NCBI RefSeq assembly: GCF_018446385.1
Contig: NC_056000.1
Coordinates: 48,082,722 to 48,146,721, forward strand
Direction: 5' to 3'
DNA from: Zingiber officinale
Lineage: Eukaryota > Streptophyta > Magnoliopsida > Zingiberales > Zingiberaceae
DNA length: 64,000 bases
Shown here: in pieces, positions 1 to 11,554 of the stretch
How positions within the stretch are numbered: the stretch's first letter is position 1
How the letters are laid out: each line of letters begins with the position of its first letter
Position numbers and translations under genes: made by a program
The notes under the pieces: model-generated
Told to the model about the DNA's origin: nothing
What the model saw: only the letters and a program-made list of their open reading frames with translations
Database searches by the model: none

Positions 1-446
1 TTGATGAGCTTTTTGCAAGGATCCTCGCACTCTGTTCCTGGCCCCTTCCTCCTGAACATGATCTCGTCTAGTAAAAGCGGCGTCTTCCCAGTCCTGACCG
101 TCCTGCGCTCTTCTCCCGCGCTCGCCGGCGCCGTCCATGTGGGTATGGAATCTGGCTTCCTTAACGGGGATACGTTAGATATCACTGCTGCCCTCGACAG
201 GCAAACGGAAGCACCCACCGCGCAAGCCGCAGCCACGGCCAGTGCCTGCAGCCCCGCCGCCGCCGCCGCCTTTCCGTTGATCGATCCTTCGCGAGGGATG
301 CAGGAGGCAACCGACGACGACGATGAGCAAAGGCGACGTCTGAAAAGATGAGAAGTTGGCCGGAGAACAATAGTGTTCGCCGGCGAGAGGCGGACGTGGC
401 TCCGTCTCTGGGCTCCGAGGGCGAAGGTAGCTTGGAGGGACGCCAT
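1..446 (-). CDS. 5' part of a plastid-protein-like gene (runs off left edge)
   Basis: On the minus strand an ATG at 446-444, in a good context (accATGg), opens a frame with no stop for 148 codons until the window edge. The first 50 or so residues are rich in Ser, Arg and Ala and poor in acidic residues (begins MASLQATFALGAQRR), as in a chloroplast transit peptide. An Ala-rich hydrophobic stretch follows at about residues 60-85, then a charged segment with a Cys pair near residues 140-144. Its length, missing stop, GC-rich codons and start context support real coding. The overlapping plus-strand frame (1-351) has no comparable features. I do not recognise the family and the C-terminal part lies outside the window, so only plastid targeting is inferred. 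An A/T-rich TATA-like stretch lies about 40-55 bp upstream (486-498). Confidence 0.6.
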   Translation of the reverse strand, partial: MASLQATFALGAQRRSHVRLSPANTIVLRPTSHLFRRRLCSSSSSVASCIPREGSINGKAAAAAGLQALAVAAACAVGASVCLSRAAVISNVSPLRKPDSIPTWTAPASAGEERRTVRTGKTPLLLDEIMFRRKGPGTECEDPCKKLI

Positions 447-959
447 GGTCGATCGTTGATTGATTTAATTTGTACGATTGATTTAATATATAGAGAGAAA
501 TGGAGAAGAGAATACAATGATTTCGTGTCTTTCGGTACATCTTTTTTCCCCATCTTTTTCTGTTGTCTCTCTTTTGTCTTCTTTGGGCAAAGGATTTATT
601 CTTTCGATCTTTTCCTTCGACTTAATTTTTAAATTTTAATTTATTCTATTTAGTTTAAATTGATATAAACATCCTTATCGACGTAGAGTGCACTGAATTA
701 GGAAATTATGAAGGATTCAGCCGTCAAACCGAACCGCCACGTCGAATCTCGTACCAGCGGTCCGTGATTTCAGCCGTTGGACATCCATCTGACGGATAGC
801 GTATTTCCAAGTTCCAGATTCAGAGAGGCAAGCAGCTGGAAATCTGATGCCGAATTTACCCCTACGTTTTATCTAAATTAACCATCATGTCTTACATCTA
901 GAAATTTATCAGACGATAGTCTCAGTGGCATTACAGACATTTAGAAGGGCATTAAGAAG
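447..959. promoter_or_regulatory. possible bidirectional promoter region
   Basis: This 513-bp gap lies between the minus-strand start at 446 and the beginning of the possible plus-strand transcript near 960. It holds a TATA-like stretch on the minus strand (486-498) and a GC-richer segment at 720-850. No ORF in it looks real. The promoter role is inferred from the divergent layout only. Confidence 0.25.
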
Positions 960-3151
960 CAATTGGTTCTTTTCCTGCTCGGAGCACCACAAGTTGGGGA
1001 GATTCCCGAAGAGACGACGCAGCGATCTGTAATAAGCTTTCGCTCACGAAAGAAAGAGGGTTTTTCGATTCCTGACGAGGGGATGGAGGTAATTATCCTG
1101 AGATTAAAGAGTGAAGAAGCGTTCTATTTTGGGTATTGTTTGCTATGATTTTGGCTCGATTATTGCGCTGTTTTGATAATTTTTCTTCTAGAAGAGGACG
1201 GTTCGAGTTGGGAATCTCGGATCTTGCCGGAGAAAGGGAGATCTGGGATTTTTTTTCTCATTTTAGGGAGATATCGAGCATCTCGAGATCCGAGGGTAAG
1301 CGCTTCGTGTTTTGTTTTTGCCATTATTCTTGGGTTTTTCTTTCCGCTGCTTGATCTGATCTCTCGTCGATTTAAGCTGTACTCAGAGTTCTCTTTTCTC
1401 TATTTTTTTTAAAAAAATTTTGTTGTTGTTGTGACAAATGCCTTTTTTTTTTTTATTGCCATTGTTGTTGCGGCAGGGACAGGGACGCAGGTACTGAGCG
1501 GGTTGCGTCTGTAACATTTAAAGAACCAAGACCTCTGGAGATCGCATTGTTACTATCGGTGCTTACATTTCCCTCTAAAATTAAAGAAATCAGGTAAAAG
1601 GTTGAGTATTTCGTGATGTATAACTTAAGTTATTTGAAAATTTTGTTTTCAATATCTCAAGAACTGCTTCAATGGGAAAAAAGTTGCGATATTAGCTAGC
1701 AATATGGCTACCATTTTAGATTTTTTTCCCCCCTGTTTTGTATCATGTGTACACTGAAGATGAAAGCTCATAATTTTTTAAAATGATCAATAATACGTAT
1801 ATTGTGATTAATATGAACCTATATGCTTTTGTTATGAATCAATATTAGCTTGATTTACTAATAATAGTATTATCTTAAGTTGCACATTATATTTTTTTTT
1901 GTTTTAAGATTTGAAAAATCATTCCAAATAAGATAGCATCTTTTATTTTTAAAGTTTTTTGTGAATCTTATGATTTCATATGATTGATGATGCTAAACCT
2001 CACTTTGACAACCTTGCAACTATTCTCAATTAAATAGAACAATTGTGTCTTTTAGTGTAAAACTTTTCATGGGCATCAGAATTTGGAAAGAGAAACAAGG
2101 CACGAAACACATGCTTCTTGGACATCCAGGTTAAGGAAGGTGTTGTCATGTGTCTAACTTGTGACTAAATACTTTCTTCCTTTTGAAATAGTTCAATAAA
2201 TAATCATTGATTTTTATATTTTATTTTAGATTCTGAATACATTATTGTTTCGATTCTTGCTACATAATTTTTCATATGCAAATACTATCTATTTAACCAT
2301 TTGCATAACTCGGAATATTGATTTTTCATCAAATTAATGGTCTGTTATGCTTGTTTTTTGTTTGTAGGGAGCCACTATTGTTGACCGAGTTGTCAACATA
2401 GCTTCTGTTGAAAATTATGTTCCTACAATTGAGGAGGCATTTGAAGAGTTTATAAATACATAATATTTCAGTGGTTGTTTCATTTGTGAAGTTCCTTTCA
2501 GGCAGCAAGTTGCAGTGAATGAGGTAGAAATTGCAATCCCTGACTCCATGACAAATGTTGAGGTTTCTATAAAAAACAGTAAAATATTTAATCAAAGCCC
2601 TACTTCATGCAATATATATATATTAGTTGGTATCGGGTATGTAATTTATATTGACTAATCATGAAGTAGTCCGGTCCAATGTAAGTTTTCCATTCCTCAT
2701 ATGGGTAAATCAGGAAGGAAGAGTTTGCAATAGACTATTTATTCGTCTAGCATTTTTAATTTAATCATCTATTAAGAAAAATTTATAGGTTATTTTACTA
2801 AAATTGGGGCTCTATCTTTGGATGCCTGAAAAAAAAATTAGATGTTTGAAAAAAAAAAAAAAAAAAAGACGTCTTCCTATTGCATCATTGCTCGGTGCAA
2901 AATAATTTATATGATATTAGGGGAACAAGTAATTTGATTGTATCCATCTATGGTAAAAGTGGTCTGAGTGTTAGTGGGACTATATTAGTAAAAGCTCATG
3001 TGGTTGTCTCGACCCTTCTAACAAAGAGCTCAGCCCTGCTCAGCCCTCATACAAGATTGCTCTCAGCAAAGCTAAATCATATGGTGAGAAGCATAGATTA
3101 TCAGCTAGTGCATCTAGACGGGTTGGCCTTTCAGAGAAATTTAATGTTTAA
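960..3151 (+). other. possible spliced transcript or decayed gene, unrecognised
   Basis: Several islands look like exons. Around 960-1090 is a GC-richer leader-like segment ending at a possible donor (ATGGAG|GTAATT). A segment ending near 1293 precedes a GGTAAGCG donor. Segment 1478-1592 lies between a pyrimidine-rich tract with GCAG and a CAG|GTAAAA donor. At 2368-2658 one frame is open except for a single TAA at 2461. At 3008-3151 a frame reads 47 codons of normal-looking protein (includes PSYKIALSKAKSYG) and ends in TAA. The pieces fit either a gene with non-coding first exons and a short CDS, or a decaying gene. I could not name the product, and the joins are uncertain. Confidence 0.25.
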
Positions 3152-3671
3152 ATGCTGTGATGATGGGGCTGTTCGTTATGAATGTTTTCTAATTTTTTTT
3201 ATAGTTGATAAAAAATTTTTATAGAGCCGAATCAGTTATCACTAAGATTAATTGATAAAAATGGGATACCTAAAGCTAATTAAAAAAAAAATAAAGATGG
3301 TGTATATTACACTAAACTTTTCGTGTTCAGCATCCTGATTGGTACAAGTGAGTACTTTGTTTCTAGGATTAATATATAAGTTGGTCTGTTCAGTATTTCA
3401 TTTCAATGTCTTTTTTTTAACAAACAATGCCAATTGATGTAAGGGTGTATTTAAAGTTGTGGAATTTTTAGCATATCTAACTTTTAAATTTTTTAAAAGG
3501 CTCATTTGTTTCCTAATTTACCTTTTTCGTCAATTATTATGATGTTGGATTTAATATCACAGTTAATTGTTTTTTGAAGCTAATAATGGATAAAATAAGA
3601 AATACGTACATCTGAAATATAAAAGTTTGGTATGTTTTTTTATAATTTTAAATGTCTCTTTTGATTAATTG

Positions 3672-4215
3672 TAGGAGTATAATCGAGTCGATCCGAGTTG
3701 AACTCTTGAATGTTTAAGTTTGATTTGTTTATAATCGACTCTTGAATGTTTAATTTTGATTTGTTTATAATCGAGTTGAGTTCGAGTTTTATTTAACGAA
3801 TATATTCATGACTCACAAGTTTATTCGAGATTTTAACGAGTTTAAATGAGCTTAATAAATATAAATTATAAATTTAAATATTTATTAAAAATTAAATTAT
3901 ATATTTAGAGAAAATTATAATGTTTTTATTAAAATTTATAATTTTATTCTAATAAATAAATTTAATATATTTATTTATATTATTCATAAGTATAATGTAA
4001 AATCTATAAATTTAATATTAAAATTATTATTTTTCATTTAAAAATTGATTCATGAACTTAATAACAAACATATTCACAAGTTAACGAGTCTAAGTATTGC
4101 GAAGTTTGAATTTAGTTTATTTATTTTAACGAGCTCCATTAAATGAGCTCAAATGAGTTTTTATCGAATCAAATTTTGAATAATTCATGATCGATTTACT
4201 TCATTTATACCCCTA
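3672..4215. mobile_element. MITE-like element (hAT-like ends)
   Basis: The block opens with TAGGAGTATAATCGAGTCG and closes with the inverted relative ...TTTATACCCCTA, so the short ends are imperfect inverted repeats (TAGGRGTATAA). The inside is AT-rich and repeats GAGTTCGAGTTT / AACGAGTTTAAATGAGCT-type words, with no ORF. TTAATT occurs on both sides and may be part of a target duplication. The ends resemble hAT-type MITEs, but the superfamily is not certain. Confidence 0.45.
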
Positions 4216-4590
4216 GTTAATTATAGTAGAAACAAATGAAATAGGTTATCAAGGTTCTTATTGGTTTATATATATAGCTTAACCAGCAGTTTGTTTCTCA
4301 ATTCTTCTGAAAATAAAACATGATTTCCAGCGAATGGATTGCATATGAAACGCAATAAAAAAAATTCATGCAAAGCATGATCATAAATGAGAATTTTATC
4401 ACCTCATCTATCATTTACCATCTCAATCATATAATTTATCTTCTCCGCATTAGTCTTGGAGCGAGCTGATTGGTGTACTGGATGCGAGTGTATTACTGAC
4501 GGAGGACCGAGCTTATTCGCCTTCGTCGCATAAATGAGAATTTTATAAAAAAGACTATACATGATAAAAACAAATGATCATGCGGGATGA
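4216..4590. other. intergenic, short direct repeat
   Basis: No gene is seen. The word CATAAATGAGAATTTTAT occurs at about 4383 and again at about 4529, around a GC-richer insert of about 130 bp. This may be a footprint or a small duplication. The segment also forms the 3' flank of the RING-H2 gene on the minus strand. Confidence 0.3.
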
Positions 4591-4621
4591 AATTTGCAGG
4601 CTTTCTTCATAGTTACACAAG

Positions 4622-5131
4622 TCATGACTCGATTGACAAGACCACCGCCCGCGGAGGCGGGGCCGGTTTCATCTTCGCCGGCTTCTCCGGCGACGTGCGG
4701 CAGACGGGGCAGGATGAGTGCGACCTCAGCCAAGGGTCCACGCACTCCACGTGGAAGGGGTGTCCGCAATCCGGCAGCCGCCGCAGCACGTCCCCTTCAC
4801 CATACTCCCCCAAACAAATGGCGCAGCATCCCTTTTCCAGCCCCCCGCAGGCGTCCGCCGCCTCCGAGTACACCACCTTCGGCCACCTCATCAGCGTCGC
4901 CTCGTCAATGCCGGCGGCGGCGGCCGCCCCCCGCGCTGCCATGGCGTCATCCTCCTCCCTCATTCTGGTGCAATAGTAGGAGGCGATTCCGGTGGCCGCC
5001 ACCAGGAGGAAGGCCGCGACGGAGACGGCGAGGCCGACGCCTAAGCCAGTCACCCGCGGCGGCTCCTGGGCCGGCTGCATGGCTCGGGCGGAGGCGGTGC
5101 TGAAGCTGTCATAAGGATGCAACACCATCAC
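4622..5131 (-). CDS. ATL-type RING-H2 E3 ubiquitin ligase
   Basis: An intact single-exon ORF of 169 aa. A hydrophobic membrane segment lies at about residues 28-50, followed by a basic/acidic stretch. A GLD-like motif ([15 protein letters not shown]) spans about 74-88. The RING-H2 finger spans 103-144: C103-x2-C106, C122-x-H124, H127-x2-C130 and C141-x2-C144, with the conserved Trp134 three residues before the last half. This order (membrane anchor, GLD, RING-H2, short tail) is that of the plant ATL family, whose members are membrane-bound E3 ligases that pass ubiquitin from an E2 to substrates. ATL genes are typically intronless, as here. The Ala/Gly-rich, GC-biased codons fit a monocot gene. 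The substrate is unknown. The start at 5131 gives two adjacent Met codons, and either could be used. Confidence 0.9.
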   Translation of the reverse strand: MMVLHPYDSFSTASARAMQPAQEPPRVTGLGVGLAVSVAAFLLVAATGIASYYCTRMREEDDAMAARGAAAAAGIDEATLMRWPKVVYSEAADACGGLEKGCCAICLGEYGEGDVLRRLPDCGHPFHVECVDPWLRSHSSCPVCRTSPEKPAKMKPAPPPRAVVLSIES

Positions 5132-6360
5132 GTTCGACCGTCGCTTCTCATCAAGATTCGCAAACGGCTATCTCAATCCGCTACCATCACTTTTCCCTAG
5201 TGTTTTAAAATCGCCGGGTTTCTTGATCTCCAAGGAGGCGGCGGACCATCACAAGGGCTTTACAGTCATTGCACTCATCAGTCTTCGCCAGAGACGTGCT
5301 GGAGAAGAGAAGCAGAACATTTTTTTTGGGTTAAATGGCATTGACATTAATAACAACTGTAGCAATTTTTTATGATATTAAACTTTTAAAGGAAAATTTC
5401 TAGCCAGAAATTAAAAAGGTGCGTTAAATTATGTAAATTGTAACAGGTAGCCTTTTTTTTTTTCAAATTATAATATAAAAAATTAATTATTTTATTTTAA
5501 ACCAAATTATTATATTTAGAGTAATATTACATCAAAATATTCTTTATCATAAAAATTATTTAAACTTGATCTAAATTAATTTAAGTTATAAAAATTATTT
5601 TAAAACACTTATTTAGATAGGTATTATACAGTTATAATTAAAATCATAAACTTACCATTTTGAATTCTAAATCTTAAATATTATAATATTAAAACATTTT
5701 TTCATTTACTTATCAAAATTATTTAAATGTTATTAAAATTATTTTAAATAGATCAAAATCATTTTAAAATAATTATAACAATAATTAATTAATTGATATA
5801 ATATTATAACAGTTTATATTAGTTATTACATATAATAATTACAAAATAATTATTATATATTGTAACAACTCGTGATAGTTGATATTGAGTTGATATAATA
5901 ATATTGGGAGTAAAGATTGTTAAGTTATTATAGCAGTTATTATGTAACTATTATATGTTATAATAATTAGTCGTAGTTGTTATAATAATATTAAAAATAA
6001 AGATAATTTTAAGATTATAGTAAAAGATATTACTTAAACATCTTTCAATCAGTTTCAAGTTATAGGAAGGAAGTTAAATTATAGAATCAGTTATAAACTG
6101 ATAATCAAATAGTTAAATAGTTAAAGGGAAGAGAAATTTTTTTTCAAACGAATACGATTATCAGGAACTGACCTTTTATCTAATTTTAGCAAAGCTGTTA
6201 CCTGATATTCTCAAGATAAAACATATGATGGGTATTCATTTGATGATTTTTATAAAAAAAATAATATATCCATTTGATGATTCATTAAATATTTTGATTT
6301 CTTGCTCAAAATGTTTTTTAAATATTTTGATTGTGGCTATTCTTTTAACCGTAGGGATCT
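5132..6360. other. AT-rich intergenic DNA
   Basis: The upstream flank of the RING-H2 gene, with a pyrimidine-rich leader near 5140-5300. Beyond about 5340 the DNA is very AT-rich and full of short ATTATAATAATT-type words. No gene or clear repeat boundary is seen. Confidence 0.5.
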
Positions 6361-6363
6361 TCT

Positions 6364-6515
6364 GATTCGTAAATTATAGACCAAGGGATGGTCTATTGAT
6401 GAGGACCCTTGATTTAAATGAACCCTACTTATTTAAAAATAGGATTCATCCAAATTAAAAATCCTCATATAATGAATCATCCTTGATCCACAAATTTATG
6501 GACTAGAGTATCTAC
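6364..6515. repeat. imperfect hairpin, MITE-like
   Basis: The outer arms GATTCGTAAATTATAGACC-AAGGGATG and CATCCTTGATCCACAAATTTATGG pair in inverted orientation. The inner arms (from GAGGACCCTTGATTT... to ...AAAAATCCTC) also pair, so the whole segment of about 150 bp can fold back. A further partial copy of the outer arm appears near 6815-6855. No target duplication was identified. Confidence 0.4.
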
Positions 6516-6519
6516 TCTC

Positions 6520-7828
6520 TTCTTTTAAACATCCATAGCTTTCTATCCAAATTATAAAATTTAAGATAAAAAATTATTTAATTAAATTTAAATATATATT
6601 TTTTACTATATAATATATCAGCTATCATATTTAAAAATTAAAAACAAATGATAAAATAACTGACATGGATGTCATTAATCTTTGAAATTAAACCGTATAA
6701 ATTATTTTTTAAAATTTTTTAAATATAAGTCTACTTGAGCATGTGTATTAAAACTAGGGACGTGTATATTTAATTTTTTAATAGAGTATCCCTAATCCAC
6801 CAGATTAAATCTACTGATTCATAAAAAAAAAAAAAATTAGATCAAGGACGATTCATTCTTAATTATAGTCGAATTATATTTGTGATCTAGTCATAATTAG
6901 TTACGATTTCTTCTTAAATTTATCATCCCCATTAAATTATAATTTGGATCAGAGCGAACGACCGGAGACTACCCGAAGGTTGCCGAAAATGGACAAGTAT
7001 CCAGGTTATCGGGTGCTGAGCAGAGGGGCAGCCTCCGACCGCCCGTTCCGACCCAAACTATAACATGGTTGACAGGGGCCGATCCAGCGTGAGAGAGAAC
7101 AGGACGGACGATGGAACCCCTAACATTATGGGGTTCCACCGATAGAGATAGAGGATATCGTCCCTCCATGCTTCCACTACTGGTGGGGGCAGTGAATCCA
7201 GAGAGGGATCACAACTAATTGCGATCGGATCACAATTGTAATCCAACCGCAATTGAGAATGATCCATCATCTGTTCCACTTTTGTTTAGACCAAGAGATT
7301 TGCTATCCTACAATTCACTCCTATTATAATATCCACCATCTCATAAAAAACATGGAGTCCACGACTATATACTTATTATAATAATATTTTTTTCATCGAC
7401 ATTCCTTTTAACATTAATCCTAATTATTTATGAGTCCCACAGTTGACTCAATTAATTTAAAATTATATCATATTAAATAATTTTTTTAAAAAATAAATAA
7501 TTTTTTATTAAAAATAAATATTTTTTTATTGAAAAGTAAATAATAATATTATTAAAAAAATACACTCATATTTTATTATTTACCCATTTTATTCCATTTT
7601 TAATTTTAAAATTTATAATATTTATGAATAATTAAAATTTTTAAAAAAATTACACTCATGAGGTGGGCTCAAGTTGGCCCACCCTACACCATCTTTAACA
7701 CGTTCAAGATCCTGAATACATTTCAGAGAAGGGGTGTTCTAACACACTTTCATAACAGTTTTAACACCAAGAAAGTGTAGCCCCCAAGGTCTACCTTTCA
7801 TATCCATGAGGTCGGTACTATGGTCGTC
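6520..7828. other. AT-rich intergenic DNA
   Basis: Mostly A/T runs. A GC-richer island lies at about 6950-7270, where no ORF has recognisable protein features. A relative of the neighbouring foldback module begins near 7795. Confidence 0.45.
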
Positions 7829-8249
7829 ACTTTCTTGGTATTAAAATATAGATCCGCTACATTAACGACTCCGTAGTGCCGACCTCACGGATATGAAGGG
7901 AGATACATGCAGGTACACAGGCATCAGGCGTATGGTGAGGTAAACCCCAAGTCATCAGTTCCTGAGAATCAACCCCTGGTCGACACCCTTTCATATCCGT
8001 GAGGTCGGCACTACGGGATCGTTAATGTAGCGGATCTACATTTTAACACCAAGAAGGTGACGACCTGGGATGAGTGCATGACATCTCTGGTGTAATTCTC
8101 ATGGGTTGATTCTCAGGAACTGATGAACTGGAATTTATCCCACCATGCGCCTGATGCCTATATACCTACATATATCTCCCTCCATATCTGTGGATCCGAC
8201 ACTAGGGGATCATTAATGTAGCGGATCTATATTTTAACACCAAGAAAGT
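7829..8249. repeat. foldback: 147-bp inverted repeat around an extra half-copy
   Basis: Arm 7829-7975 (starts ACTTTCTTGGTATTAAAATA) is the reverse complement, with mismatches, of arm 8103-8249 (ends TTAACACCAAGAAAGT). The 127-bp centre holds a further half-module at about 7988-8058 with the shared words GAGGTCGGCACTAC and AATGTAGCGGATCTA. Partial copies continue at about 7795-7826 and 8375-8410. There is no ORF. The structure is directly visible; whether it is a foldback transposon or the ends of a deleted element is not known. Confidence 0.7.
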
Positions 8250-9004
8250 AGCCCCCAGGGCGTAGCGCAGACGATGGATACATGACATCTCTAGCGTAAT
8301 GACTAGTTATTGATTATCAGAAACTGACGACCTGAAATTTATTCTATCATACATCTATAACTTATGTACCTATATATACCTCCTTTCATACATATGGGAC
8401 TAACACTTAAAGGACAGCTAAGATACCGAATGTATCGATTTTTTTTAAAACTAAAAAAAATGTATTAATAGGAGCAATGTGAACGTCTTGAGAAATATTA
8501 CTATTAATTTAAAAGTACGGGTTGTAATAAAAATAATTCAAATAACAAGTTTTCTAATGTGTTTTGTTAAAAAAATAATATAATTTAAATAAGATATTTT
8601 TTTATATTTATGTAGCAAATACAAATAATAACATTGTGCTTTTTACCTATATCATCTACATTGATATCATATAATATCCGTCATCTAATAAAAAAAACGT
8701 ATGATATATATATATATATATATATAATATTATATTAATTGTTCCGGTAAGGAATATGAGAAGACGGGACTATCGAAATGATATGTCTGGAATGTTGATA
8801 ACATCTTCATGACCCGAATGGTGAGCTATCTTCTGTGTTGACCAAGTCATCGGAAGACCTCTAGTCAATTTTTATTTTTATTATATATTAAATAAATATA
8901 ATTTTAATTATATTTATACAATTTAAATGATTATTATTTAAAATAAAAAATAATATTTTTTAAATATATTTATTTAAAATTAAAATATTATTAATATAAA
9001 TGAG
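8250..9004. other. AT-rich left flank of the giant MULE
   Basis: A/T-rich DNA with a (TA)n microsatellite at about 8704-8726. No gene is seen. It ends at the 16-bp sequence that recurs at 60986. Confidence 0.5.
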
Positions 9005-9020
9005 AAAGTACGACATATAA
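9005..9020 (+). repeat. candidate target-site duplication, left copy
   Basis: AAAGTACGACATATAA lies directly outside the (TA)n and inverted repeat of the MULE. The identical 16 bases recur at 60986-61001, just beyond the last nested insertion. MULEs normally make 9-11-bp duplications, so part of the match may be chance or part of the original site. Confidence 0.5.
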
Positions 9021-10190
9021 CTATATATATATATATAGAGAGAGAGTTTTGATATGCTGGGCGACGCTTTGTGCGCGATCGTGAGTGACGCGCAGACGTG
9101 GCACCGCCAGCTCGGTTTCACTACAAATAAAATAATCCATGGAAGTTACTCTCTCCCTTTCTTGCCTTTGTTCAAAATTTCGACGGTGCTTATTACCAAA
9201 AATAAAATCTCCCTCGCCGCTCTCTCTCCCTCGCTCCCGGTCTCCTCCGGCGTCCGTCCTCCGGGCGACCTGACGCCTCTCCGGAAAGTTCAATATATTT
9301 GGTCTGGCTCGTCGCTCCCCCCCTTTCCCTCGATCACTCCGTCGAAACTCGTCCCTCGCGCTCCCGGCCGGAAAGTTGCTCCGGCGTCTTCAATCGCAGG
9401 TCTACTGTGAGATCCTACCACCTCACTCCAATTTAATTTCTTAATCCACACCGTTATTACCTTGTAAAATCGGTATAAAAATAGTTGTAATAATTGTATA
9501 AAGATGCACCGCGGCTTTGCTCCCATTTCTAACCGTTGCATCAACTACTACGACTGAAGAAACCGTGCTTGTAGGATATGACTTGGATTGGTCGTGGTAG
9601 AAGGTCGGAATGACTTATGCTACGACCTGGATGGTCGATGGCTCCAACAACCGCCTGCTCTCCGGTGGACTTTCATTTGCTGCTACAAGGTGTAGCAGCT
9701 TCATGGGGAGGAAGCTGCTACAACGTGTAGCAGTTAACTGTGCATGAAGCTGCCACACCTTGTAGCAGCTACCTTGTCATTTTTTAGCAGAGATTAACGT
9801 ACTCGGTACCCATAGTTTTCATATTGTCTATATCAACCCGATTCAAAAATTATTTTTAAAAATTTTTTTCACTGCTTCAGTGTCTTTCCTGCTATAGATT
9901 GATTGGAATTCTCTCTCCTTCGCTCCCTCTGACTCCCTCGTCTTCGTCGAAGGTCGTCCTGCTGACCACTTGGGCCCTTGCTGGGAAAGTGAAAGGTCGG
10001 CTGCACCAACTGCCTGCTATCCAGTGGACTTTGATTTGCAGCTACAAGGTGTTGCAGCTTCATGGAGACGAAGCTGCTACAACGTGTAGTAGTTAAATAT
10101 GCGTAAATCTGCCACACCTTGTAGCAGCTAACTTGGTTAGTCGGATTTCTAGCCCCTCTATTTTCTAGCATAGATTAACACTACTATCAG
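9021..10190 (+). repeat. left terminal inverted repeat of the MULE
   Basis: Reading inward it runs (TA)n, (GA)n, TTTTGATATGCTGGGCGACG, and matches 46706-45510 in reverse complement over about 1.17 kb with few indels. Weaker similarity continues to about 10700 and 45200. It contains at least two related modules of about 330 bp (near 9540-9870 and 9890-10190). Each carries 2-3 of the CTGCTACA...TGTAGCAG palindromes and a phrase around TTTCCTGCTATAG. The ORFs seen in it are only GA- or CT-rich low complexity. Confidence 0.85.
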
Positions 10191-10680
10191 ATTAACCCTC
10201 TATTTGCAGCTACAATGTTGGTTTGTCAGTCTTCTAGCAGGCCTATTTTCTAGCAGAGATTAGCCCAGTAGCAGAGTTTTCATCTTGTTAAAAAAAAAAT
10301 GTGAAAATGTAATATGCGATGTTGCACCGGCTTTGCCTTGTTTTTGTGCCACGCGTTGAAGCAGTTACTTCGACTAATAAGCACTACACATTGTAGCAGT
10401 TACCTCAACATGTAGCTGCCACAACTTGTTGCAGCTAATGCGGTAAGGCCCATTTTTAGTAGCAGTATTTTTTCAAAAAGATTAACCTTAAAAATATTTA
10501 CTGGTCATGTCTTTAATTAAAATTGCTTAATAATTGATTTAAAAATATTTCAGATGCTTCAGCGCCTTTGATTTTATTTACTTTGCTGTGACGCGGTGTA
10601 ACAGCTACCTCGGCTAATAACTACAACACCTTGTAGCAGCTACATCTACATGTAGCTGGCAAAACCTGTGCCAGCTAAAT
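9660..10680. repeat. palindromic repeat cluster in left TIR
   Basis: At least nine copies of the motif family [A]GCTGCTACA-n3/5-TGTAGCAGCT occur here, for example at about 9679-9700, 9712-9733, 9748-9771, 10035-10057, 10071-10092, 10107-10129, 10375-10399, 10409-10436 and 10618-10641. Single-base variants (GCTGCCACA, TGTAGTAG) are common. Each copy is nearly its own reverse complement. Confidence 0.8.
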
Positions 10681-11159
10681 TCGTAAGTCCTATTGTTGGT
10701 AGCCATGATTTTCTTATTGTACATAGATTATCAACATGAAAAAAAAAGTTTTTAAAATTATCTCCTCTGCCTGAGCTGCTTCGGTTAGTTTTTCAATTAT
10801 TGTGATAATATATATTTATAATGTTCAAATACATTTTTACCCTCATAGATTAAAGTTTTTAACCCTAAACTCGCCGTGTGACAAATATTTCGAAGGAATT
10901 TCTTCGATAGTTGTTCGGTGGCCCACGGAGTCTTCATCAATCAACCTCTTTGCTCTGCGACGTTCTTTTTGTCATTCGAAGCTTCGCCTTCATTGTAAGT
11001 AATATGTTAGGGTTTATGTTCCAAAGCTTCGACTACTTGGATATTTTGAATATTTAGGGTTGAGAACCGTCTCCTAGCTGCTAGGGGTTTAATGTTTTTA
11101 GGTCGCTCACCAAAGATGGTTTACTTTGAGGGAACAATGAGTTTAAAACAAAAATATAT

Positions 11160-11290
11160 ATCTTTCGTGGTGCAGCTCTTGTCGTTGAACTGCTACAAAA
11201 TGAAACAACTCGCTTAAACACTACAGTGTCCATTGTCTTCTTACAAATGTTGCAGCTACTTGACACTAACTGCTACAACGTGTAGAGTAC
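11160..11290. repeat. palindromic repeats upstream of the Ulp1-like gene
   Basis: Degenerate copies of the element-specific palindrome (GAACTGCTACAA, AACTGCTACAACGTGTAG) lie 260-400 bp upstream of the ATG at 11555. Confidence 0.6.
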
Positions 11291-11554
11291 TCATGTTAAG
11301 CACAACTAGTCACATTGTTATATATAGGAGAGATTATAGAACTTGTAATGTATTAGATTATGGTTACTTATAACAGTCTCAGGTTTCATATTATGGTTGA
11401 TAATATAGAGATTATAAACATGGTAATGTATTAGGGTCTGGTTACTACTTACTAATAACAGTATCGGGGTTTATATTATGGTTTATAATATAGAGATTAC
11501 ACATAAGGGAAGTGAGTAGCATTATGAGCTTATGTTTGTGTTTGACAGAACTAA

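Noticed and set aside
4587..5103. Plus-strand ORFs opposite the RING-H2 gene
   Set aside because: Shadows of GC-rich coding DNA; only the minus strand has an ordered domain set.
6969..7279. Minus-strand ORFs of 66-73 aa in a GC-richer island
   Set aside because: Overlap each other in two frames, no motif and no promoter-like context.
9021..9544. ORFs of 84-118 aa in the left TIR and their mirror ORFs at 46152-46738
   Set aside because: They come from GA/CT-rich low-complexity DNA in the inverted repeats, occur in several frames at once and show no domain.
9660..10680. CRISPR-like array of regular repeats
   Set aside because: Spacing is irregular, repeats are palindromic and degenerate, and the genome is plant; no cas-like genes.
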